This document shows positions 53,974-61,513 of a DNA stretch of 64,000 nt, one piece after another; the stretch's first letter is position 1; each line of letters starts with the position of its first letter. The translations under genes and the position numbers were made by a program. The notes below the pieces were generated by a model, which searched no databases, was not told the origin of the DNA, and saw only the letters and a list, made by a program, of their open reading frames with translations. The stretch covers positions 25,708 through 89,707 of the forward strand of contig JAGVOT010000031.1 in assembly GCA_020052615.1 (NCBI GenBank), read 5' to 3'. The stretch comes from Nitrospirota bacterium. Its GTDB lineage: Bacteria; Nitrospirota; UBA9217.

Positions 53974-54882
53974 ATGCTGCAAATACTGCATAAGACCAGC
54001 ATCGATTTCATGGGGTGGAAGAAAGTCTCGTTCGCCGTCGCTGCCGTCATGATCACCCTGGGCCTCTTCGCCGTGGTGCAGGTGGGCCGGGGCAAGGCGA
54101 ACCTGGGCATCGATTTCGTGGGCGGCACCACGGTCCAGCTCAGCTTCAAGGAAAAACTTCCGCTCGACGAGGCCCGCAAGGCCCTCGAAAATGCGGGATT
54201 CCAAGGCGCGACGCTCCAGGAGTTCGCCGAAGGGAACAAGGTGTTGATCCGTCTTCGGGAACATGAAGGGGTCGCGGAGAAGGTCGTGGCGCTGTTCAAG
54301 CAGACCTTTCCCAACCGTGCATTCGAAGTGGACGCTACCACGGAGATCGGGCCGACCATCGGGAAGGACCTCCAGAAGGACGCCTTGCTGGCGGTCATAT
54401 TCTCGATCATCGCGATCATCATCTACATCGCCATCCGCTTTGAGTTCAAGTTCGGCGTGGCGGCTGCCGTTGCGACGGTGCATGACGTCTGCGCCGTGCT
54501 CGCCATCTTCTACGTGCTGAACAAGGAGATCAACCTCCTGATCGTCACGGCGCTGCTGACCCTGGCCGGATATTCCCTGACCGACACCGTGGTTGTTTTC
54601 GACAGGATCCGCGAGAACCTCAAACGTGCCAAGCGCGAGCCGCTCGGGACGCTGGTGAACAACAGCATCAACGAGGTGCTGTCCCGGACCATCATCACTT
54701 CACTTACGGTCGTCCTCGTGCTGGTCCCCCTCGTGATGTTCGGCGGCGAGGTGCTGCACGACTTCTCGCTGGCGCTGCTCATAGGTGTGATCATCGGGAC
54801 CTACTCTTCGGTGTTCGTCGCGAGCCCCCTCCTGGTTGTGTGGCATGTGAGGTCCGGCGGGAGCCTGATCAGGAAGAAGTAA
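53974..54882 (+). CDS. secF: Protein translocase subunit SecF
   Basis: 302 residues from the ATG at 53974 (GGAGG upstream; a longer in-frame start would be encoded by the repeat). Six transmembrane helices, GIDFVGGTTVQLSF and AGYSLTDTVVVFDRIRENL. Works with SecD and YajC. Confidence 0.96.
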   Translation: MLQILHKTSIDFMGWKKVSFAVAAVMITLGLFAVVQVGRGKANLGIDFVGGTTVQLSFKEKLPLDEARKALENAGFQGATLQEFAEGNKVLIRLREHEGVAEKVVALFKQTFPNRAFEVDATTEIGPTIGKDLQKDALLAVIFSIIAIIIYIAIRFEFKFGVAAAVATVHDVCAVLAIFYVLNKEINLLIVTALLTLAGYSLTDTVVVFDRIRENLKRAKREPLGTLVNNSINEVLSRTIITSLTVVLVLVPLVMFGGEVLHDFSLALLIGVIIGTYSSVFVASPLLVVWHVRSGGSLIRKK

Positions 54883-54919
54883 TGCTGGTTTCACCTCACA
54901 GGAAAACTTGAACTTTGAC

Positions 54920-54944
54920 ATCCCCTCCCGTCCAGGGAGGGGAT
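54920..54944. repeat. Hairpin ATCCCCTCCC/GGGAGGGGAT after secF
   Basis: A perfect 10-bp stem with a 5-base loop lies 38 bases past the secF stop. No U-run follows on the plus strand, so it is a weak terminator candidate and may be another scattered repeat. Confidence 0.45.
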
Positions 54945-54959
54945 TCTTGTTTGACGGGC

Positions 54960-55646
54960 ATGAAGAACATAAACACAAAAATGACCATCAGGATCGCCGG
55001 ATGCGATGCTGTCCCCCTGTCCGGCTCCGACCCGGTTCAGCTCACCTGCGGAACAGCCGGATGCAGTTCCACCTGCTGCAGGAACGGCCCGCACATCATC
55101 CTGAACCCTTACGAGATCGATTGCATGTGCAAGGCGAGCGGCATGTCCTACGAGGACCTGCTCGATATCGTCGAGACGGACCGGGTGAACGGCTACCCGC
55201 TGGTCATGCTGCCCCGGGACCCGTCGTGCCACTTCTGGACGGAACGGGGGTGCCGCATCTACGATGCCCGGCCACTGGCCTGCAGGCTCTTCCCGCTCGG
55301 CAGGGTGTTCGAGAGCGGACGATCGTACATCGTCCTTCCGGACCGCAATAGGTGCACGGGACTTGTCCCCGCGCCCAGCCGGACCCTCGCCGACTATCTC
55401 CGTGAACAGGATACGGAAACGCAGATCCGCATGGCCGACGCCTGGATCGAATTCGTCACGGACATGGAGGAGCTGCACTTTCCCGATAAGCCGGTCACCT
55501 CCGTGGCCTTTCACCTGCTGGTGTACAGTCCCGATACGCCGCCGTCCTCCGATCTGTCCGCAGCTCCGGGATCTCCCGAGGAGCGGTTCCTGCTCCGCCT
55601 GGCGACGGCCCGCAAGAAGCTGCCTGAATTCCTGGGAAACCGTTAA
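54960..55646 (+). CDS. YkgJ-type cysteine-cluster protein
   Basis: 228 residues from the ATG at 54960. The N-terminal half has the YkgJ/UPF0153 cysteine set: CGTAGCSSTCCRNGPHIILN, then CHFWTERGCRIYDARPLACR. These proteins bind Fe-S or zinc through eight cysteines; the biochemical role is unsettled. The C-terminal third is helical and not conserved to my eye. Confidence 0.82.
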   Translation: MKNINTKMTIRIAGCDAVPLSGSDPVQLTCGTAGCSSTCCRNGPHIILNPYEIDCMCKASGMSYEDLLDIVETDRVNGYPLVMLPRDPSCHFWTERGCRIYDARPLACRLFPLGRVFESGRSYIVLPDRNRCTGLVPAPSRTLADYLREQDTETQIRMADAWIEFVTDMEELHFPDKPVTSVAFHLLVYSPDTPPSSDLSAAPGSPEERFLLRLATARKKLPEFLGNR

Positions 55647-55664
55647 AGAACTAGATATTTAGAC

Positions 55665-55876
55665 AGGATAACAGGATCGACAGGATTTACAAAAGGCCAA
55701 GGCCAATGTATAACGACTCCATTCCCCTTCCGTCATTCCCACGCAGGCGGGAATCCAGAGTTTTCAAATCGGCACTGGATCCCCGTTTTCACGGGGATGA
55801 CGAATTAGCTATTTCAGTTGATCATATCGCATGGCGGTAGCATTTATCCGCTTTTATCCTGTTATCCTGTCAAATT
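55665..55876. repeat. Composite of family B and family C repeats
   Basis: The 379-bp gap 55647-56025 has no gene. It contains GACAGGATAACAGGATCGACAGGAT (from 55665), a family C unit (GTCATTCCCACGCAGGCGGGAATCC...CCCCGTTTTCACGGGGATGACG, 55733-55802) and the inverted family B arm TTTATCCTGTTATCCTGTCAAA (55854-55876). Thus the family C unit is bracketed by inverted family B arms. Confidence 0.65.
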
Positions 55877-55990
55877 AGCTTTTGGCCCTTGCGTGTCCTG
55901 GTTGGTCCGCGCCCTGTCCGTGACAAGTCATCTCCCGCAGAAATCCCGCCTTTATCAATATCTTGTCAGGTCATTCTTCAAGAACTTCTA

Positions 55991-56019
55991 TTGACATGCA
56001 GTTCGTGCGACTATAATAT
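55991..56019 (+). promoter_or_regulatory. Putative promoter abutting the lytic transglycosylase start
   Basis: TTGACA (55991-55996) with TATAAT (56012-56017, 15-base spacer) or TAATAT (56014-56019, 17-base spacer). The ATG at 56026 is only 6-8 bases beyond, and no Shine-Dalgarno sequence is present, so the transcript may be leaderless. Confidence 0.55.
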
Positions 56020-56025
56020 AGAAAC

Positions 56026-58476
56026 ATGATGGGACCCCGCAGAACGAGTAAGCTCCTGACCCGTGCGACGGCACCGGCGCTCATCGCGGTCGTCCTGCTC
56101 GCTCTTGCCGGCTGCGCAGCGCCGCAACCGCCGGCCGCTGCGCTGCTGTCCGCTCCCGCTGTCGCTGTTCCTCCTCAACCGAAGAAGCCGCTTCCCCTCA
56201 TTGCATCGCCCGAGGAGGGTCTCAGTATCGCCCTTGAGGCCTGCAAGGCCGGGGAGATGGAGACCGCCGGCCTCTACGCGGAAAGCGTGATGGAACGGTA
56301 TCCCGACACCCCCTGGCAGAAGCGCGCCCTGTTCCTGCAGGGCGGGACCTTCATCGCCCGGAACATGACAGCCGATGCGGAGAAGGTCATGCTTCGCATC
56401 CCGACCGAGTATCCCGACCTTGCCGATTACGCATTGTTCCAGCTCGCCGAGCTTTATCAAGCAGAAAAACGATATACCGATGCGGTCGGCCTGTACCGGC
56501 GGCTGATCAGCAACTACCAGTCCAGTTCACTCGTCGGCCGGGCTTCCCTCAGGAAGGCGCAGGCGCTCCACGATGCCGGCTTGTTCAGGGACGCGGCAAC
56601 AGCCTACGAACGGACGCTCCAGGAGTTCCCCCGCTTCGAACAGGCGCCTGAGACCGGATTGGGCCTCGGCAGGGCGCTCGCCGACGCGGGCGATCTGCCC
56701 GGTTCGGTGAGGGCCTACCTCGACGTGCAGGTCAGATATCCCGGGAACGGGAACGACGCAGCGGTGGAGAAGGCCCTGGCAGCCCTTGCTGCACGGGGCG
56801 CGCAGGTCCCGAAGCTCACTGCTGACGAGCAGTACGAACGGGGCAAGAACCTGTTCAGGGCCATGCAGTACGACAAGGCCTTTGAGTCCTTCCGCGCCGC
56901 CCTTGAAGCGGACCCCTCCCATCCCCAGCGGGCGGACATCCTCCTCCGCAGCGGGATCGCGCTGTTCAACCTCGGCAGGCGCCCCGAGGCCGCGTCGACA
57001 CTGGAACGCCTGGTCAAGGCCGGTCTTCCCGACTGCCGGTGCGCCGAGGCGCTGAACTGGCTGGGAAAGTCGTACAGCAGGCTCGGCTTGCGCGACGAGG
57101 CCGTCGAGACCTATCTGAAGCTCGTACGCATGTATCCCGGGAGCGACTGGTCTGACGACGCGCTCTACCTCACCGGCAACGTCTACCGTGAGGCCAACGA
57201 CCTGAAGAAGGCGCTCAAGTACTACCGTCAACTGGCAACGGAGTATCCCGAGAGCTCCCTGGCGGACAGCGGTATCTGGTGGCAGGGATGGGGCTATTAC
57301 CTCACCGGCGACCTTCGGAAGGCCATGCAGACCCTTCAGGAACTGGTCAGCAGGTACCCGCGGTCGTTCCTCGTGAACCAGGCGCTGTACTGGCAGGGGA
57401 GGGCAGCAGAGGGTTCCGGCGACCGGGACAAGGCGGGGCGCTATTATTCGCGGGCCGTTAACCGGGGGCCCTATACCTACTATGGGTATCTTGCCGCCGA
57501 GAGGCTTGCCGGCAAAGAGCTTCCGGTCATTGCCGTCGCCGAGGAACCGATCATGGACGAGTCGCTCCCCGGGGACAGCGATCTGCCGCAGGAGGGGCTG
57601 GAGGACCTGTCCGATCCCGACGGCCCGCCGGACTGGACCGATGAGGCCGTTGTCGCACTGTCCGCCTATCCTGCCTACCGGAAGACCCTGGAGCTCATGT
57701 ATCTCGGCATGAAGAAGGAGGCGGCCGGCGAGCTCTGGTCGCTCCAGGAACTGCTGCCCGGAAGGCATGGCGCGCTCATCGGTCTCTCCAAGGCCTTCTT
57801 CGAGCTGGGAGACTACCACAGTTCGCTGATCATCGTGCTGCGGAGCTTCGACCGCCTCCTGGAGCGGCCATCCTCCCGGATGCCCGGGGACCTGTGGCTC
57901 CTCGCCTATCCGCAGGGATACTGGCAAAGCATCGTTTCCGCGGCGAGGCGCAACGGCCTCGATCCGTACTTCGTCGCCGCCATCATCCGCGAAGAGAGCC
58001 AGTTCCGTGCCGAGGCCCTCTCGCCGGCGGGCGCCCGGGGCGTGATGCAGGTCATGCCCGCCACGGGAGCGTGGATCGCCAGGATGGCCGGGATAAGCGA
58101 TTTCGACCGGGCGAAGCTTTATGACGCGGACACGAACATCACCATCGGGGCCTGGTACCTGAGCTACCTGATGAAGCGGTTCAAGAACGACCTGTATCTC
58201 GTGAGCGCCGCATACAACGCCGGACCGGAGGTCGTGGCGGCCTGGGCCGGCGCGGCAAGGGGGGCCGCGGACCGTGATATGTTCGTGGAGACCATTCCCT
58301 ACCGGGAGACCCGGGGGTATGTGAAGAAGGTGCTCAGGAACTACGCCGAGTACCGGCGGATCTACGGCAGGGCGGACCTGGCGGCGCCGCAGTCCCTGTC
58401 CGGCCCGGCCGGCCAGGACGGGGGTATGAGGCCCGGCGAGATTCGCCTGTGCGGATCCCCGGGGCGCTGTCCATGA
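56026..58476 (+). CDS. Lipoprotein lytic transglycosylase with TPR/Sel1-type superhelix
   Basis: 816 residues. A lipoprotein signal peptide ends in LALAGC (Cys30). Residues 60-560 are a chain of about ten TPR-like helical pairs (for example DDALYLTGNVYREANDLKKA). The C-terminal SLT domain (about 640-770) carries the catalytic Glu in IIREESQFRAEALS, then ARGVMQVMPATG and AAYNAGPEVV. It cleaves peptidoglycan glycan strands from the outer-membrane side. Longer than E. coli Slt because of the TPR arm. Confidence 0.93.
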   Translation: MMGPRRTSKLLTRATAPALIAVVLLALAGCAAPQPPAAALLSAPAVAVPPQPKKPLPLIASPEEGLSIALEACKAGEMETAGLYAESVMERYPDTPWQKRALFLQGGTFIARNMTADAEKVMLRIPTEYPDLADYALFQLAELYQAEKRYTDAVGLYRRLISNYQSSSLVGRASLRKAQALHDAGLFRDAATAYERTLQEFPRFEQAPETGLGLGRALADAGDLPGSVRAYLDVQVRYPGNGNDAAVEKALAALAARGAQVPKLTADEQYERGKNLFRAMQYDKAFESFRAALEADPSHPQRADILLRSGIALFNLGRRPEAASTLERLVKAGLPDCRCAEALNWLGKSYSRLGLRDEAVETYLKLVRMYPGSDWSDDALYLTGNVYREANDLKKALKYYRQLATEYPESSLADSGIWWQGWGYYLTGDLRKAMQTLQELVSRYPRSFLVNQALYWQGRAAEGSGDRDKAGRYYSRAVNRGPYTYYGYLAAERLAGKELPVIAVAEEPIMDESLPGDSDLPQEGLEDLSDPDGPPDWTDEAVVALSAYPAYRKTLELMYLGMKKEAAGELWSLQELLPGRHGALIGLSKAFFELGDYHSSLIIVLRSFDRLLERPSSRMPGDLWLLAYPQGYWQSIVSAARRNGLDPYFVAAIIREESQFRAEALSPAGARGVMQVMPATGAWIARMAGISDFDRAKLYDADTNITIGAWYLSYLMKRFKNDLYLVSAAYNAGPEVVAAWAGAARGAADRDMFVETIPYRETRGYVKKVLRNYAEYRRIYGRADLAAPQSLSGPAGQDGGMRPGEIRLCGSPGRCP

Positions 58477-58498
58477 CGGGATGGCCGGTGGAGGGAAC

Positions 58499-58774
58499 GT
58501 GAAAGATATGGTGGCGCGTTTCGCCGAAGTGGAAAAGAGAGTGCGTTCGCTGGCCGAGGAGAACCACGGGCTTCGCGAAAAGGTCCATGCCCTCGAAGAA
58601 GAACTGGGCCGGGCGAGCGAGGGCGCCCGGGAGGCGGAGACCCTTCGGGCCAGGAAGGAACAGGTGCGGGACAGGCTGAAGCGGCTTCTCCGCGTCCTGG
58701 ATGCGATCGAGCCAAAGAAGAAGGAAGAGGACCCGCAGGGCTCCGAGCCCGGACAAGCCGGAGTAAAAGAGTAA
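58499..58774 (+). CDS. Short coiled-coil protein, ZapB-like
   Basis: 91 residues from a GTG at 58499 with GGAGGG seven bases upstream; an ATG at 58481 has no such site. Nearly all of it is one coiled coil with heptads (VEKRVRSLAEENHGLREKVH, LEEELGRASEGAREAETL). Similar proteins assist Z-ring assembly, but zapA is not next to it, so the function is a guess. Confidence 0.6.
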   Translation: MKDMVARFAEVEKRVRSLAEENHGLREKVHALEEELGRASEGAREAETLRARKEQVRDRLKRLLRVLDAIEPKKKEEDPQGSEPGQAGVKE

Positions 58775-58915
58775 TTCTGACAGGATCACAGGATAAAATC
58801 GGATAAAGTCAAAAGAGTCCTTCAACGCTGACAAGGCATGAAAAGAACTATGATTGGCGCTGTAAAGATCAAAGAACTTACATGGTATTTCATAATAATT
58901 TCAGCGAAAATCTGC

Positions 58916-59036
58916 GTTGAATCCAGGAGCGAGCGCATTCCCCGTAGCTTGCTGCGGGGTTAGCGAGCGATTAGAATAAATAGTACTACCTTGAGGATCG
59001 AAGATTCCCTGCTGCTTGCTGCAGGGAACTTCAATT
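58916..59036 (+). repeat. Family A repeat, copy 5
   Basis: Best-preserved copy, in the 346-bp gene-free gap 58775-59120. Two hairpins (CCCCGTAGCTTGCTGCGGGG and CCTGCTGCTTGCTGCAGG) are joined by AGCGAGCGATTAGAATAAA and CTTGAGGATCGAAG. Family B motifs flank it: CTGACAGGATCACAGGATAAA at 58777 and CCTGCAATCCTGTTATCCTGTC at 59053. Confidence 0.85.
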
Positions 59037-59120
59037 CTTGAATCGTCTTTGTCCTGCAATCCTGTTATCCTGTCACAGTACAGTTCGGTTTTATTAGTCT
59101 TTCCATTTGGTGGTAATGAT

Positions 59121-60023
59121 ATGGCGGAAAGCGACAAACTCTATCACGCGATCCTGGACAACCTGTACGACGGCGTCTATTTCGTCGACCGTGACCGGAA
59201 GATCACCTACTGGAACAGGGGGGCCGAGCGGATCACGGGGCACCTCGCCGCCGAGGTCGTCGGGAGCCGCTGCTCGGACAACATCCTGATGCATGTCGAC
59301 GGCCAGGGCGCCCTGCTGTGCAGGGACCGGTGCCCCCTTGCCGCGACGATGCTGGACGGCGTCGAGCGGACCGCCGATGTGTATCTCCGGCACAAGGACG
59401 GCCACCGCGTGTCCGTCAACATCCGCATCACCCCGCTCCGGAACGACCGCGGCGAGATCACGGGAGGGGTCGAAGTGTTCACCGACAACTCCCAGAAGCT
59501 TTCCGCCATCGCCCGGATGGAGGCGTTCGAAAAGCTTGCCTATCTCGATCCCCTGACCGGCACCGCCAACCGGAGGTACGCCGAGATCACCCTCCACGCG
59601 CGCAATGAGGAGTTCCAGCGCTACGGCTGGCCGTTCGGCGTGGTCTTCATCGACATCGACCGCTTCAAGGCCATCAACGACGAATGCGGGCACGCCGCCG
59701 GCGACGAGGTCCTGAAGATGGTGGCGAAAACGCTGATGAACAGCGCCCGTTCCTTCGACGTGGTCGCGAGATGGGGAGGCGACGAGTTCATCGCCGTGAT
59801 CGCGAACGTCGAAAAGGAACAGTTGATCGCCGCCGCCAACCGGTTCCGTACGCTCGTGGAACAGTCCAGCCGCGTTTCCGCCCCCGTGCCGCAGGTCACG
59901 ATCTCCGTCGGCGCGACCCTCGCCCGCAGCGATGACACCGAGGCGGCAGTGCTGGAACGCGCGGACCGGTTCATGTACCAGAGCAAGACCGCAGGCAAGA
60001 ACCGCGTCACCACCGATCCCTGA
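59121..60023 (+). CDS. PAS-GGDEF diguanylate cyclase
   Basis: 300 residues from the ATG at 59121: a PAS domain (about 5-125) with a cysteine pair (LLCRDRCPLAA) that might bind a ligand or cofactor, and a GGDEF domain (135-298) with intact WGGDEF and substrate site FKAINDECGHAAGDE. RSFD five residues before GGDEF is a proper RxxD inhibitory site, so product inhibition is expected, unlike the cyclase at 29086. Confidence 0.93.
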   Translation: MAESDKLYHAILDNLYDGVYFVDRDRKITYWNRGAERITGHLAAEVVGSRCSDNILMHVDGQGALLCRDRCPLAATMLDGVERTADVYLRHKDGHRVSVNIRITPLRNDRGEITGGVEVFTDNSQKLSAIARMEAFEKLAYLDPLTGTANRRYAEITLHARNEEFQRYGWPFGVVFIDIDRFKAINDECGHAAGDEVLKMVAKTLMNSARSFDVVARWGGDEFIAVIANVEKEQLIAAANRFRTLVEQSSRVSAPVPQVTISVGATLARSDDTEAAVLERADRFMYQSKTAGKNRVTTDP

Positions 60024-60216
60024 TGATATCCTTCCCGCGCCTGTGCGTTCCATTTCCTGATAAGGCCCGCCAGCCCCACCTATCCTCCCGGACAACTCAC
60101 CGCCGCCCACATTGGGGGCCAAAGCCTTTTCTCCCATTGGGTACCAAAATTTACTAAAATTACGAAACACCTTTCATTATAGGAGCTGGCGAGCCGCAAT
60201 ACGGGACAGAGGGAGG

Positions 60217-60600
60217 TCAGGACTGCTTCCGGAGGATCATGGCGCTTATCTCATTAAGGAGGTCGGTTATTGCGGGCATGGAGGCAGGAATTATTTTGCC
60301 GGAGGTGTGCTTGTGGTGTGGAAATGTGGAAATGTCCGGGTAGTGAGGAGCGTTGTCGTAACGGAAGATCATTTGACCATCTGTGGTCATATACTGGAAC
60401 CGGTATTTATCAACGATAACCCCACGGGCAGCGTTGTTTCCGAAGAGCGCGATTTCAAGAACGGTGGAATCGATAAAACGAAGGTTCCCTTTGAGGTATA
60501 ACGACAACCCTGTAGGGCCGAAGTGCTTTTCGATGTGAGAGGAGAGAACAATGGGGCTGGAGTTGACGGCCTTCTCGAACCGTTCAACGAATTTTCGCAT
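60217..60600 (-). CDS. TumE-type toxin (DUF6516 family)
   Basis: 127 residues from the ATG at 60600. The order of signatures is typical: LRFIDSTVLEIALF, KYRFQYMTTDGQMIFRYDNA and PHYPDISTFPHHKH, then a helical end. The family is the toxin half of a type II toxin-antitoxin module. Its start overlaps the stop of the upstream small gene (ATGA). Activity has not been shown from sequence. Confidence 0.8.
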   Translation of the reverse strand: MRKFVERFEKAVNSSPIVLSSHIEKHFGPTGLSLYLKGNLRFIDSTVLEIALFGNNAARGVIVDKYRFQYMTTDGQMIFRYDNAPHYPDISTFPHHKHTSGKIIPASMPAITDLLNEISAMILRKQS

Positions 60601-60851
60601 CAGCGTGCAGCATCCCGGATGGCCGATTGAGCCTGTTGCCACTCTGACAGGAGCTTCGCAAAAGCGTACCAGTCGAAGTAATCCGCGTCATCGGCGAGTT
60701 TGCCGGACTCAAACCGCTTCAGAAACACGCTCGTGCTGAGATGGTGCTTTTGCTCAAGTCCGCGGAGTGCCTTCTTGTAGAAGGCGATGGCGTTCGCGTA
60801 GAGCGTATATTCCCGCTTCAGAGAGGTTTTCGCTTCCTGAGTGATTCGCAT
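60600..60851 (-). CDS. Putative antitoxin of the TumE pair
   Basis: 83 residues from the ATG at 60851; longer frames upstream are not plausible. Mostly helical and charged (LKREYTLYANAIAFYKKALRGLEQ, DWYAFAKLLSEWQQ). Antitoxin-first order and the 4-base overlap fit a type II module. I do not recognise the DNA-binding fold. Confidence 0.7.
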   Translation of the reverse strand: MRITQEAKTSLKREYTLYANAIAFYKKALRGLEQKHHLSTSVFLKRFESGKLADDADYFDWYAFAKLLSEWQQAQSAIRDAAR

Positions 60852-60858
60852 GTGTTCA

Positions 60859-60887
60859 TATATAATGCAAGAACCATGACAAGTCAA
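60859..60887 (-). promoter_or_regulatory. Putative promoter of the toxin-antitoxin pair
   Basis: On the minus strand TTGACT (60887-60882), 17 bases, TATATA (60864-60859). Only seven bases separate it from the antitoxin ATG, with no Shine-Dalgarno sequence. Between this and 61246 nothing else is coding except repeat and promoter sequences. Confidence 0.5.
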
Positions 60888-61025
60888 GGTGAAATTCGTA
60901 AAATTGATTGTCTGAAGCATAGTTCGATGATGTGGATGAGTGTCTCCTCGACCCGGCAAATATTATTTGTCACCAATGCAGGAGGATGCAGAACAGGGTA
61001 CCCTGATAATACCCCGCCAAGTTGA

Positions 61026-61055
61026 TTGACAGAATCTAGCAAAACATGCTACAAG
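61026..61055 (+). promoter_or_regulatory. Putative promoter of the transglutaminase-like gene
   Basis: TTGACA (61026-61031), 18 bases, TACAAG (61050-61055). It would give a leader of about 185 bases before the ATG at 61247. The 395-bp region 60852-61246 shows no gene. Confidence 0.4.
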
Positions 61056-61189
61056 GGTGAACCTCGCACCACGACCTGTCTTATCCCGGCTTTACAGCAT
61101 TTAATAAATGAACGTGCTATGACCGCGCAATCCCTGCTTCTATGAAGCGGGACAAGCGGACATAGTGAAAATAAACTACTTCCTGACAC

Positions 61190-61230
61190 GTGGAAGACCC
61201 CGTAGCTCAGCTGCGGGGTGACTTCAATAG
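61190..61230 (+). repeat. Family A relic
   Basis: GTGGAAGACCCCGTAGCTCAGCTGCGGGGTGACTTCAATAG resembles only the second hairpin and terminal CTTCAAT of family A. Confidence 0.4.
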
Positions 61231-61246
61231 AAAACGGAGAACTCGT

Positions 61247-61513
61247 ATGCGGGCTTTCTATCGGGCTTTAAGAATTCTCTCTGCGGTGACCCTGTTCTTT
61301 TTCAGCTGGAGCTATCTGCCGCTCTTCCAGATCGCGGCATGGGCGGCGGAGCTACCAGCGACACGGGGACGCGGTGACACCCCCGATAGTGTCATTCGAG
61401 GGCAGGCTTGGACAGGGGGAAAGGGCAATGACCCCTCTCAGTCCCCCTTTGGCAAGGGGGGGAAGCGGGGGGGTGGGTGCTGCCACCGGCGAACGGTTCG
61501 AGAAGGCGCTTGA
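61247..61513 (+). CDS. Signal-peptide ORF of the frame-disrupted transglutaminase-like gene
   Basis: ATG at 61247 with CGGAGAA upstream opens a clear signal peptide: basic MRAFYRALRI, hydrophobic LSAVTLFFFSWSYLPLFQIA and cleavage near AWAAE. The frame continues through repeat-derived sequence to a stop at 61513. The mature protein is encoded in the +1 frame from before 61374. One fewer base between 61374 and 61510, for instance in either G7 run (61456-61462 or 61467-61473), would join them into a protein of about 892 residues. Confidence 0.7.
   Translation: MRAFYRALRILSAVTLFFFSWSYLPLFQIAAWAAELPATRGRGDTPDSVIRGQAWTGGKGNDPSQSPFGKGGKRGGGCCHRRTVREGA

Noticed and set aside
56527..57927. 466-codon minus-strand ORF inside the lytic transglycosylase gene
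   Set aside because: Shadow of the TPR coding region; no start signals.
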